Positions 50,009 through 60,890 of a stretch of DNA of 64,000 nt are shown here, one piece after another. A program made the translations under genes and the position numbers. The stretch comes from Pseudoips prasinana (lineage: Eukaryota > Arthropoda > Insecta > Lepidoptera > Nolidae). The stretch is from NCBI GenBank assembly GCA_951640165.1, contig OX621253.1, positions 25,887,469 to 25,951,468 on the forward strand, read 5' to 3'. Each line of letters begins with the position of its first letter. Positions within the stretch are counted from its first letter, which is position 1. A model generated the notes under the pieces. It made no database searches, was not told the DNA's origin, and saw only the letters and a program-made list of their open reading frames with translations.

Positions 50009-53000
50009 ATGACTATCAACATGTCAGACAGCCAGTTTAAGGAGCTCATCCTTGCAATCACCACCAACACAAGAGGGATGAGTACCTTTGCACAATGCCC
50101 AGCTAAATTTGGAGGATCAAAGGTGGAACTTGAAGCTTTCTTAGCAACAGTGACAGTGTTTAAGGAAGTGGAAAAGATATCTGATGCGAACGCTCTTGAA
50201 GGCCTACCTTTAGTTCTGACTGGTGACGCAGCGATTTGGTGGCAAGGTGTTAAAAACAGTGGCAAGACTTGGGAACTTTTTAAGGAACGCTTGCGCAATA
50301 CCTTTGCTCCAAAAAAATTGGATTACATAATCTATCAAGAGATAGTTGGTATTAAGCAAGATAACCAGACCCCGACCGAGATTTTCATTGCCAAGAAGCG
50401 AGCGCTTCTTGCCGAGTTGTCAGAATCACATACGGTGCAGCAAGAGATCAACCTAATTTTTGGCCAGATTAAATTCGCTGTTAGGGAGAAGATTTGTAGG
50501 GATTCTATAAAAACTTTTGATGACCTACTAAAAAAGGCAAGGGACATTGAAAGTACACTAATAGAGAAAAATAATCAAAAAGAGGTATATTTAGACGATG
50601 GGGATATAACAACACAACATAAAAATTATAAAAAGCAAAATAAGACACGCTGTGGTCACACAGCTGAGATGTGTAGAAAGAAGGTAAGAGAAGACGCACA
50701 TAAACAAAATGTTGTTGTGAAGACAGAAACTACTTCGAGCACCCAAAACGAGGAAAAGCCGAAGTTTTCCTGTTATGGTTGTGGTGAGCCAGGTGTGATT
50801 CGCAGTCGTTGCCCAAAATGTAAAAACAAGCAGTCTCCAACATCAGTCGATTTTTGTTTTTGCTCAGCCAATATGACTGCTGATGTACGACCACGTCCCA
50901 CTGTACCGATTACCATCGAAGGAATGACTGGGATAGCGTATATCGATACATGCGCAAAATCAAGTGTTGCCTCCTACCAACTATATACACGCCTAGAACG
51001 TAATGGCGTAAAATTTGAGAAGGAGATAATGTACGTGACACTCGCCGATGGGGTACCAAGGAAGCAGAAAGTCCTTACATTCAAAACGACTGTCAACCTC
51101 TATGGCCGAGACGTAACAACGTCCTTCGTGATATTTCCTGACGCCCGGGAAAATAGGACACTGCTTGGGGTAGGATTTATAGAAGATGCTATGTTGGCCC
51201 TAGATCTTCCCCAACGAACTTGTCATTTTGTTGACGATCCACACAAGAGCTACGACCTAAATCCAGAGGGTCTAGATGAAACAAGGGATATAGCGGGAGT
51301 TTTATCCAGTGTGTGCTTGCCAGCGATGGAATCGCCAATGATGAGCACACCCAGCCCTGTACTATCGCCTGTTGGCATGACAAAATTCGTTCCGCAACAT
51401 CATCAGGAACCGTCCATGCAAATGATGACGCCTCCACATTCTCCTCAGAGAAGCGACTTTATTGTGCCTGGAGCAACAGAGCAAGCCTTGGAACGACCTT
51501 ATGGACCATTGATACCCATAGGATTCTCGACTCCACCCAAGAGACCACGAACAGTCCTATTCGATGGATACTCTCCACTTATTGATGCCCTGTACGAAGA
51601 TGCGCGTAGAAGCATCAATAATGCCGACGTCGAGCTGTCGCCAGACTCTGCTGGTTTATTCCCAGAAACTGAGATCTCTTCTGTTTCCATGCGCAGCCAT
51701 GAGTGCTTATTAACCGAGGAAGAGACCAAGCGCTTACAACATTTTCTTGAGAGAAATGGAGCGGTATTCGTATCTAATGGCAAACCAACAACGGAGACTG
51801 AACATACCATTGATACGGGATCACATAAACCTATAACTGTTCCACCATATAGGCTATCTCCAGTTAAGATGCAAACCCTGAAGGTAGAAATACAGAAGAT
51901 GTGTGAACTAGGAATTATTGTGCCGTGTTCCTCACCTTGGTCAGCGCCAGTCGTAGTAGTTCCGAAAAAAGACGGCAGTACACGAGTCTGTGTTGATTAC
52001 CGCCAGTTGAACGCGATCACGACTGCAGATGTGTATCCACTGCCACGTATCGACGATCTCCTGCACAGTGCTAAGCCTACGCGTTACATGAGCACCATAG
52101 ACCTCCGCGCCGGCTACTGGCAGATTCATGTTAAGGATGGAGACCAAGTAAAGACAGCCTTCATCACTCCTTTTGGTATGTACAAATTTTTAAGAATGCC
52201 ATTCGGTTTACGAAACGCGCCTGCTACTTTTCAGCGCCTTATGGACAGATTTCGCATATCCCTCAGTCACATTAAGCTCCTCATATATTTAGATGACCTA
52301 ATAGTCATGTCTGCTAGTCTAGATGATCATTTTAGAGACCTGCAAGATGTTTTCAATCGCTTAAATGACTACAATCTCACAGCAAACAAGGACAAGTGTG
52401 TTTTCTTCTGCGCTAAGGTCAAATATTTAGGACATTATATAACTCCTGATGGTCTTCAAGTGGATTCCGACAAAGTTGCTTCCATAATGAATATGTCTGC
52501 GCCAACAAACTTGAAGCATTTGATGTCTTTCCTACAGATGTGCTCATGGTATAGGCGATTTATCCCAAATTTCGCAAAGATCACCGAACCACTCTCTCGT
52601 TTGATGAAGAAGAATTCTGTTTGGACCTGGAACGATGAACAGAAAACAGCATTTGACGAGCTGCAGAAACTTTTAGTTACGGCGCCAGTGTTGGCCCAGG
52701 CAGACCACACCAAACCATTTACGATTAAATCGGATGCAAGTAACTACGCGATTGGTGCTGTTTTGGTGCAGGGGGAGGGAGAAAATGAGCATCCAGTTGA
52801 GTACGCTAGCCGCCTCCTCACTTCAGCTGAAAGAAATTATTCCACCACAGAACGAGAAGCACTAGCTGTAATCTGGGCGGTGAACAAATTTCGTGGATTC
52901 GTCGAGGGTACTAATTTAACTGTACTGACTGATCATCAAGCCCTGAAGTGGCTTATGTCATTGAAGTCCCCAACAGGTCGACTAGCCCGATGGGCCCTGC

Positions 53001-54556
53001 AACTGCAACCGTATAATCTGACGATTAAATACATCAACGGTAGAACGAATGTTGTCGCTGACACCTTGTCACGTCCTAACTGCGATCCTACAATGGAAAA
53101 AGACTGTGGAGTATGCAGCATGGTAATTGATATGCCGAGGAAGAAATCAAAAGAAATAAGAGATGAACAATTAAAAGACAAAGACATAGAGAAAATAATC
53201 AGCGGACTAGAAGGAAACCAATATGAAAACGGAAGATATTGGAGTACAAAAGGATACCTTATGAATCATGGGTTACTCTACAGGTACAAATCAGAAAATG
53301 ATAATGAAAATGCTCAACTAGTTGTTCCCAAGCATGAACAAGCAAAAGTCATCAGTATGTATCATGATGAAGCTTCCGCTGGTCATTATGGAATTGAAAA
53401 GACTATTGAACGCATTGCTAAGCGATACTTTTGGAAGGGTATGAGAACCCAAATAGAAAGTTATATCCGGAACTGTATCCAATGTCAACGATACAAACCA
53501 AGCAATCTCAAACCAGCGGGCCTGCTCCAAACTACGGCACTCAACCAAAGATTTGAAGTCGTATCCTTCGATTTGTTCGGACCTTTACCTAAAACGGCTA
53601 AAGATGAGACATGGATCTTCATTATAGAAGACCTGGCTAGTAGATGGGTTGAGATATTCGCTTTGAAGCAAGCTACCGCAGAGGAATGTGCTAGAGTATT
53701 ATTGGATGAGATCATCCTACGGTATGGCACACCAAGACGGTTTATTAGCGATAACGGGACGCAATTTGTTAGTAACGTGATGCAGCAATTGACATACTGT
53801 CTGGACATCGAACATGGATTTACTCCTGTTTATCATCCCGAAACTAACCCTGTCGAAAGGCGCAACCGAGATTTACAAACACAGTTGGCAATACTAGTAG
53901 GAGATAACCATGACAGATGGTCAGATCATTTGCCAAGCATACGTTTCGCTATGAACACAGCTATTTGTTCATCCACTGGGTACACGCCAGCGTACTTAAC
54001 TTTTGGCCGAGATCTTCGCACGATCGACGACATAAATCATGATTTGCGACACATAGTGCAAAATGAAAACTTTGTTCCTGAGATAACACCGAAGTTATTG
54101 ATGATGGCCTCTACGTTGAAAAGAGCCCAAGAAATACAAGAGATGAAAGAGGAGAAGCGAAAATAATACGCTGATAAGAGACGCCAACCATGTCCTAACT
54201 ATCAGCCTGGAGATCAAGTTATGGTTGATGTTCATGCCTTAAGCAAATCGTCAAAAGGTTTCAGTGCTAAACTGGCACCTCGCCGAGATGGCCCGTACCT
54301 TATCAAAGACATTCATGGACCATCTTCTTTTCAGATTTCTGACCCCACCACTCCAAACCAGACTGCAGGGTTGTACCATTCCTCAGCCCTGCGTCCGTAC
54401 CAGAGGTTGGCATCAGCCGCTCTACCCGAGCCGGTCTTGCCTTTACGCCGGCGAGGTCGCCCGCGGAAAAACAAGCCAACTCCACCGGAGGCCCTGGCAA
54501 CACCTGCCAAGCCTCGACCCCGTGGAAGACCGCCAAAGAAGCAGCCGCCTACTTAA
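50009..54556 (+). pseudogene. Ty3/gypsy Gag-Pol polyprotein, one nonsense codon
   Basis: The first ATG is at 50009; the frame is open upstream to 49913 without an ATG. Gag is at ~1-300, with one damaged zinc knuckle (CGHTAEMC lacks its first two Cys) and a second, CYGCGEPGVIRSRC, in which the His position is Val. Protease has AYIDTCAKSS at ~311. Reverse transcriptase has CVDYRQLNAITTADVYPLPR and YLDDLIV at ~760. RNase H has IKSDASNYAIG and TEREALAV. Integrase has an HHCC finger (HDEASAGHYG...CIQC) and catalytic SFDLFGP, ISDNGTQF and NPVERRN. TAA at 54164-54166 interrupts the integrase C-terminal region; the same frame runs on to 54556 and ends in two AT-hook-like RGRPRK/RGRPPK motifs. Confidence 0.9.
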
Positions 54557-54602
54557 GTCCTGTCTACCTCACCGGGACGTCATCGGAGACAGAGGGGGAG
54601 TC

Positions 54603-54974
54603 TGTAGCATAACCGCGCGCTGACGCCGCTCCGCGCGCGTACCTGTGTACCTGCCCCTCTCACCGTGCCCCCACTTTCACGCCCGCCGCCGCCGCTGCCG
54701 GCTGCGGCCTGAGAGTATATAAAGGCATGCGCACCCGGCATTTATCAGTTCGGCTCGCACGGACACGCTTCCTTTGGAACGGTCTCGGGCAGTTGAGCGC
54801 TCTCTGGCTTGCACGGTCGGCATCCGTCACGGAACCGATATCGGGCAGTCATTCTTCATAACTATTGTTATCAGTGTGTAGATTTTGTTTAAAGTAACGT
54901 TGTGAAAAGAACAATAAATATCCTTTGCACTTACATTGGTTTTGCGAGTGGTTTTATTGGAACAACCCTTATAA
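54603..54974 (+). repeat. 3' LTR of the Ty3/gypsy element
   Basis: 372 bp starting tgtagcataaccgcgcg after the polypurine tract. It contains a TATA box (gtatataaagg at about 54715) and aataaa at 54912-54917. Its last 139 bp equal the 5' LTR remnant. Confidence 0.88.
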
Positions 54975-55992
54975 TATTATAAATATATTAAAAATCTATT
55001 TAAAATGTATAAATATATAAAAAATATGTATAGTAAATATCTTTTTAATAACTAACTTTTGGCTGATTTTCATGTATATTTCATATATTTTGAATATATC
55101 TGAAATATATTTGATGGGCTACTATTTTTCGTAGTTCACTCAGGTATATAATTTATCTTAAAATATAAATAGACATCTACGCTAATTTAAAGAAGATTCG
55201 ACAACTTACTCCAAATATTGTAGATGTCTTATTAAATATTAATTTGATTAACTTATTTGTTTGTTAATTATAGTAGCATATTTTTATTTGCAATTTTTTT
55301 TTATCAATGTTACATGTAATCTTATGTTTTTTGAGTAATTAAAGTGTTAATTTTAATAAATAGCTCAAAATTTTAGATGTAATTAAAAAAAGAATTCGAT
55401 TTTTTTTTGCATTTTCTGAGAAGTTTTTTTCACCATCGGAAAGTAGAGATTTCAACGAACAGAAAACATACCAACTTTGTTAACAAAGCTGATATTTTGA
55501 CGGGTGACTTTTCGATTGAAAATTAGGGTGTTTTTTCGATATTAATTCAAAATAAGGTGAAAAAATAAATATTTTTAATCAAATAAATTACAGCGTATTT
55601 GGGACATAATAAGGTAAGTTTTCACCATATTTCGTTAAAAAAGATAAATTTATGTAAAAGATAAAAATAAAAAACCAAAAACTTGGTTTTTTGAAGTTTC
55701 ACATAAATTTTAAGTTTTATGAAAAAAAAGTAAATACAAAAGTTTTAGATCTTTTTATTACCTACAACTTTGCCATTTGACTTTTTTCGATACGACTTTT
55801 AGTTTTGCCGGAAATCGAGAATAACCGTTTTTTACCCTTAAAAACTCACCCCCATACCCTTCCCGAACTCAGATCGCCCGTAAATTATTTTTCCTTTAAT
55901 TTTTATAATATTCCCCTCCTTTTCTGATGGGTTTCATCCTTCTATTATTTTTTTTGCTTTTAAAAATTATCGACCCTGGTCTAAGGTAGTAA
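54975..55992. other. Very AT-rich stretch without genes
   Basis: About 1 kb of T- and A-rich sequence with stop codons in all frames. No repeat ends recognised. It may contain the missing 5' part of the following transposase in unrecognisable form. Confidence 0.5.
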
Positions 55993-56715
55993 ATGGGAGA
56001 TTTAAAAGAGACTAAGATATTTAGACACGAATATTACAATTCAGCATCTAAAAACATTATGAAGGATTTTTCCATTGCTGCTGCCTTGACAAATATGTTT
56101 CACCCACCTATAAGAGATAGGAATGATGCACGGGAACTATTACAAATAATTAATAACAAAATGCACTCGGACAACTTATTGGCAAACATAGTGTTAACAA
56201 ATAACTTAAATAGACGTCGAAATAATTTCGTTAGAATTAATGTTGAGCATAATAATGTTAACGATTTTCCACAATTAACCCACAGTGACTTAATACTTGT
56301 GTGTTTAGGAACATACCAGATTATACAAGCACGTTCCTATTATGGCGAGCACGTAAGGGCGAATGGTACCTATTCAATTGAAGTTTGCAGAGAGGTCAAC
56401 AGCAGCCTACTAAGAGAGCTGTCAAATCCTAATGCTTGGATTTTAAGAGGGAAAATACAATCTAGGCATATTAGTCGCAAAATCTATTTTGTATAAATTT
56501 TACTTGACAGCTCTCTGAATGGAAGAGATGCTATTATTCAGCATTATTGTAACTGTATAGTAGGAAAAAGGACAGTAGGCTGCTGTGCTCATATAATGTC
56601 CATTATATGGTTCTTGGGTTGGGCAAGGTTTCAGACTGGTATTGCACCTCCTGCACCGCACCTCGATAATATATTAATCACATATGATGAAGCAAATGAT
56701 CATGAAAATGAATAA
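55993..56715 (+). pseudogene. ISL2EU-like transposase, C-terminal half with SWIM-type zinc motif
   Basis: The ATG at 55993 begins MGDLKETKIFRHEYYNSAS. Conserved blocks are FSIAAALTNMFHPPI, DFPQLTHSDLILVCLGTYQI, QARSYYGEHVRANGTY and RGKIQSRHISRK, then a TAA at 56494-56496, and in the same frame DAIIQHYCNCIVGKRTVGCC and AHIMSIIWFLGWARF. The CxCx(n)CCAH pattern is the SWIM-type motif found at the end of these proteins. The catalytic DDE region upstream is missing. One stop codon is the only lesion in the part present. Confidence 0.6.
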
Positions 56716-57099
56716 AAGCCTAATATAAGTAAGCAGTTTTTCATTTATTTTTCTGTAAAAAGTACACCTTTATATACTATTTGGACACATACTGCGGGAA
56801 AGAAACTGGCTGCGGTTATTTTTTAGATGGGTGTGAACTTACCACAGTTGTCATAAACATCTCTATTAACCTGTTTTACTTATTTATATATCAAAAGTTG
56901 TATAATTATTAAAGAGAATTTTTAATATTCGTTCCATGCCCTAATTCAATATTTCAATCTTATTCACCTTAGAAGCCTTATATGTATTACAAAACTCCAA
57001 TGTTTTACATAAAAAATAATTATACAGGGCGATAGAATATTAGTACCCCTTCAAAATGCATATTGTTTTATTTATGTCCATTCCAGGCCATGTTTGTAT
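56716..57099. other. AT-rich spacer
   Basis: No gene or recognised repeat. Confidence 0.5.
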
Positions 57100-58010
57100 G
57101 GGCTGGTTGCCGATCTCCTTTACTAACAGCTGTTAAAGATATAACAACATATTTAAACATAATACAAATGCTGCTGACTCATTGAAGAAAGCTCAATATC
57201 ACCAAACAAAGCCTTTGGGGCTTATTCAGTCTGTGTGTACCAGATGGAATTCTGTTTTTTATCAATTAGAACGATTTGTTGAGTTATCCGAAATTATTGC
57301 GCCAATATTACTCCAGTATCCTAAAGCGCCAACAATGCTAACTGCACAGCAATTAGAATTCATAAAAGATCTTATAAATATATTAAGACCATTAGAAGTA
57401 ATAACAAAATAAATTTCAGGAGAAGATTATGTTACAGCTAGTAAAATCATACCAATTGTATCATGCCTGACTGAAACATATAAAAAAATGAAAAATTCAA
57501 CTGATATTGGTGCTAAAACTAGAACTTTAATTGTGGACGGATTAAAGAAAAGATTTGGTAGTGTCGAGCAAGTTCATTTGTTGGCTGCTGCAACAATTTT
57601 AGATCCTAGATATAAAATCATTTTTCTGACCAAGTAGCTTGTAGCTTGTTCACGAGCAATAAATTGAATCAACACTTCAATTTTAGATATTACTAGGCAA
57701 TAACTTACACAAAATAATATTGAGGCAGTCGACGCAATAGGAGGGACAGATAATGATATGAATAAAGGAATTTGTGATTTTCATAAGTTGCTTGTAAAAA
57801 ACTTTCTATGTATAATGCACTTGCACAGGATAGTCAAGGCTTAAATGAAGAATTCAAACATTATTTTTCGCGGGCAGTTGTAAACCTAAAGTATGATCCT
57901 ATACTTTACTGGCAAGAACAAAAAAACTCTATTTATCACCACATTCACTCAATAGCCATGATGTACATTCAGTCAAAAAAGTATCGGGAATGGATGATTT
58001 GTTTATGGTT
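57100..58010 (+). pseudogene. hAT transposase, C-proximal fragment
   Basis: Pieces in shifting frames: GLVADLL (about 57100), NAADSLKKAQYHQTKPLGL, then IQSVCTRWNSVFYQLERF, APTMLTAQQLEFIKDLINIL and, after TAA at 57410-57412, SGEDYVTASKIIPIVSCLTE, HLLAAATILDPRYKI, and from 57838 HYFSRAVVNLKYDPILYWQE. CxxTRWNS and LDPRYK are hAT hallmarks. The final dimerisation motif is missing. It may continue the fragment at 47470-47938 (same strand and the next part of the protein) or the BED fragment at 49236. Confidence 0.8.
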
Positions 58011-58159
58011 CCAAATTAAAATTTTTGTTTTTTTTTTGTTTTTTTAGATTGGCATAACTGTTTTCCATTTTGGCGCGGAGTTTGAGTTGCAAGTGTTATT
58101 TATATTAAATACAGTGCTGGTTTAGTAATATCATATATAGTGTGTATTGCGAATTTCAT

Positions 58160-59212
58160 AATGGACAAAAATATCGAACAAAGAGTTTGTCTTAAATTTT
58201 GCATCACTAATGGAATTTCGTGTTCGGAGTCACTGAAAATGTTACAGAAGGAAGGTGAATAGTAAAAAAAAACTCGTGCTTATGAGTGGTTCAAAAGCGG
58301 TCGAGATGTGATGAAAGATTTGCCTCGCTCTGGTAGGCCATCAACGTCTGCCACTGAAGTTAACATCGCAAAAGTGAAGGAAATAGTGATCAATCATTCA
58401 ACTCTGAGAGAGATAGCCGCTGAACTTCTGTATCTCACTAGTCGATTCGTACCATTTTAACTAATCATTTGGGTATGAAACATGTTGCCGCTCGGCTAGT
58501 CCCAAAAGATCTGAATTTTCTCCAAAAACTCAATCGCATGAAAGTCGCTGAGGACATGGTAGAACGAGTCAATTCCGACCCAACATTCATGAAACGCTTT
58601 GTTACTGGTGACGAGACGTGGGTTTACGAGTTTGACATACAAACTAGTCAACAAGCTTTGGAGTGGCGCCTTCCAACTGAACCGAAACCGAAAAAACCAC
58701 GCCAAAGTCGATCAAAAGTCAAAGTCATGTTGACTGTTTTCTTTGACTATCGCGGTGTTGTGCACTCTGAATTCTTACCGAAAGGTCGAACGGTAAATAA
58801 AGAATATTATTTGAGCGTTATGCGGCGTTTAAGAGAGCAAATTCGACGAAAGAGGCCAGATTTGTGGAAAGAAAATTCTTGGATTTTGCACCACGATAAT
58901 GCACCTTCGCACAAGGCCATCATTGTGAACGAATCTTTGACCAAACACTCAACAAATACCATCTAGCAACCACCATATTCACCAGATATGGATCCAGCTG
59001 ACTTCTTTATTTTTCCTAAACTCAAATTACCACTTCGTGGTACCCGTTTTCAATCGGTAGAAGATATAAAGGAGAATTCGCGGCGAGAACTGAACTCAAT
59101 TCCGGAAGCAGCGTTTAAAAAATTTTTTGATGAATGGATTATTCGTTGGCGTAAGTGTATCGTTTCTGGAGGAGCATACTTCGAAGGTGATAAAATAAAT
59201 TTGGATGAATAA
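58160..59212 (+). pseudogene. mariner (DD34D) transposase with several lesions
   Basis: It starts MDKNIEQRVCLKFCITNGIS at 58160. A TAG at 58259-58261 is followed by KTRAYEWFKSGRDVMKDLPR and SGRPST, then a stop/shift near 58457. 58469-58966 carries VTGDETWVYEFDIQT (first Asp) and LHHDNAPSHKA (second Asp); TAG at 58964-58966 interrupts, and the same frame resumes QPPYSPDMDPADFF with the third Asp, 34 residues after the second. It ends GGAYFEGDKINLDE at 59212. The right terminal repeat cggtactttcttgacagagta ends at about 59262; the left one is not clear. Confidence 0.9.
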
Positions 59213-59241
59213 CAAACATTTTGTATTTTATTGATATTTTC

Positions 59242-59262
59242 CCGGTACTTTCTTGACAGAGT
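59242..59262. repeat. Right terminal inverted repeat of the mariner
   Basis: cggtactttcttgacagag followed by ta is the inverted form of a typical mariner terminus. It lies 30 bp after the transposase stop. Confidence 0.6.
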
Positions 59263-59726
59263 AGTATATGAGTATTGTGGTATTGCGGAGCTTGTTGTAA
59301 GTAAAACGGCGTAAAACGATCTGTTATTTATTGAGAAGCGCTGCTTATATATACAGTATCGGTTCAAAATAATAAAAATAAATAAGGTACATCAAAAAAC
59401 TTAAGTCTAACATTATTTGACAACGTCGGTAGGTGTGTCGTACTCCCTACATTGTGCGAGCGTGATGATACGGTCGGCCGTGTGTGTGAGTGGGATCATC
59501 TGTTCCATGTGAGCGCCTTTTTTCAATTGCCGGAAACATCGCAAGTGATGAGCGGAACCGGTTGGATCCCAGTAGACTTGACAGACTGTTGTTTTTAAAA
59601 AGTTTAAATATTAATCATTGGAAACTATAAGCTAAATTACCTATTTGCTTTCAAATCAAATCAAATAAATAAAGGTCAGTAGGAACATGTTAGGTATAAT
59701 TGATTTTATTAAATTATAAATTGCCA
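59263..59726. other. Non-coding stretch
   Basis: No gene seen; moderately GC-rich around 59450-59560, source unknown. Confidence 0.45.
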
Positions 59727-60035
59727 AATTAATGCTTTTGCCTTTACGAAATCCATTCTGTTCTTTTGTCGATATTTTGTATTTCTCAAAGTATGAGTAC
59801 AAAGACTTGTATATTATCTTTTCAAACATTTTTGAAATAATAGATATTAAAGGATGGGTCTATGTCTATAGGTTTTTAAGTCTGTTTTGTGTAATGGTAT
59901 TGCTATTGAAGTTTTAAAGTTCTCGGGATAAATTCGGTATATGATGCTTAAGTTAATAACATAACTAATGAGTGGCGCTATTGTTTTTGCGACATGTTTT
60001 AAAACTTTCGAACATATACCATCATAGCCCACGAT
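59727..60035 (-). pseudogene. LINE reverse transcriptase fragment (minus strand)
   Basis: It reads MGYDGICSKVLKHVAKTIAP and NFKTSIAIPLHKTDLK from 60032, then, after a shift, KMFEKIIYKSLYSYFEKYKI and EQNGFRKGKS. These are the finger-region blocks of a Jockey/RTE-type reverse transcriptase. Everything before and after is missing. Confidence 0.65.
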
Positions 60036-60094
60036 GTTAGTGTTTTTTTACCTTTACGTTTGTTGACCTTTACAATATCTCAGATGTTCTTACA

Positions 60095-60292
60095 GTGCGC
60101 CAACTATATATTCTAAATATTGTCCTAAAACAACACTCTCTTCTTCCATATGACTCTTCCATCAATAACAAACGTCTTAAGTATAGGGTTTGCCCTTCCA
60201 CTGACAATCGTTGGCACACGGAATTTGCACGCAAATTCTTCAGTTTTCGGGGACGACACCTATATCCTCCTGAGTCCCTGTGGTCATTATAA
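60095..60292 (+). pseudogene. LINE ORF2 C-terminal fragment (plus strand)
   Basis: It reads VRQLYILNIVLKQHSLLPYD, RVCPSTDN and FARKFFSFRGRHLY, matching the end of Jockey-like ORF2 (compare VRQLFILHT and FAQRFYTYLGNHLYNKI at 31477-32799). It faces the minus-strand fragment at 59727, so the two come from different insertions or a rearranged one. Confidence 0.65.
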
Positions 60293-60518
60293 CGGACAAA
60301 TTATCGTATGTCATAAAGTCCTGACATTTTGTAATAGTCACCTTTTATAATAACCGAACGTCCTTCCTAACACACATATTAGTTTTTCGATTCAAAATCG
60401 CCACTGCTGCGCGTGGTTTTGTCAGCCAATGAGAATTCAGATTGTATATTGTTCCTCTATCAAATGAGCCAATGACAACATTGACAATCGTTCATTTTAC
60501 CGGCGTGCGTCGTTAAAA

Positions 60519-60540
60519 ATGGAAGGCCGCCGGAGTAGAG
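60519..60540 (+). CDS. piggyBac transposase gene, exon 1
   Basis: The ATG at 60519 encodes MEGRRSR plus one base and ends agag|gtaagt at 60540. The last base plus the first two of exon 2 complete an Asp codon in frame. Confidence 0.7.
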
Positions 60541-60890
60541 GTAAGTTAATCTTTGTTTTTCTTGCTGATCTTTAATTCTATTTGGCCTCCTGTTACGTTT
60601 TTATATTGCAATGATGTTGTATTTTATAGTTTTCTATGTTTTTTATAAAAAATCTGTAAGATTTTGTGTATATTAGGCCGCTAGTAAAATTGTCCTTTTA
60701 AACGGAATCTCGGTTTTTACTATATTTACAGCTTGACAGTTTTTGTTCGTTTTGTAGTACTCTAGGCTTTTATAGATATGATTCAATAGTACTTACCTAT
60801 TTCACATTTTATAGTTGCCACCCTTTTTAGGTTATTTATATTTCGAGGTAAATTATAATAAATGAAAATGTTTTTTAATATTTATTTTAG

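Larger units (their letters stand above)
49774..54974 (+). mobile_element. Ty3/gypsy LTR retrotransposon
   Basis: Partial 5' LTR, primer-binding site, a single long Gag-Pol frame (50009-54556, one stop), a polypurine tract (agagggggag at 54591) and a 3' LTR from 54603. The identity of the shared LTR parts points to a recent insertion. Confidence 0.92.
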
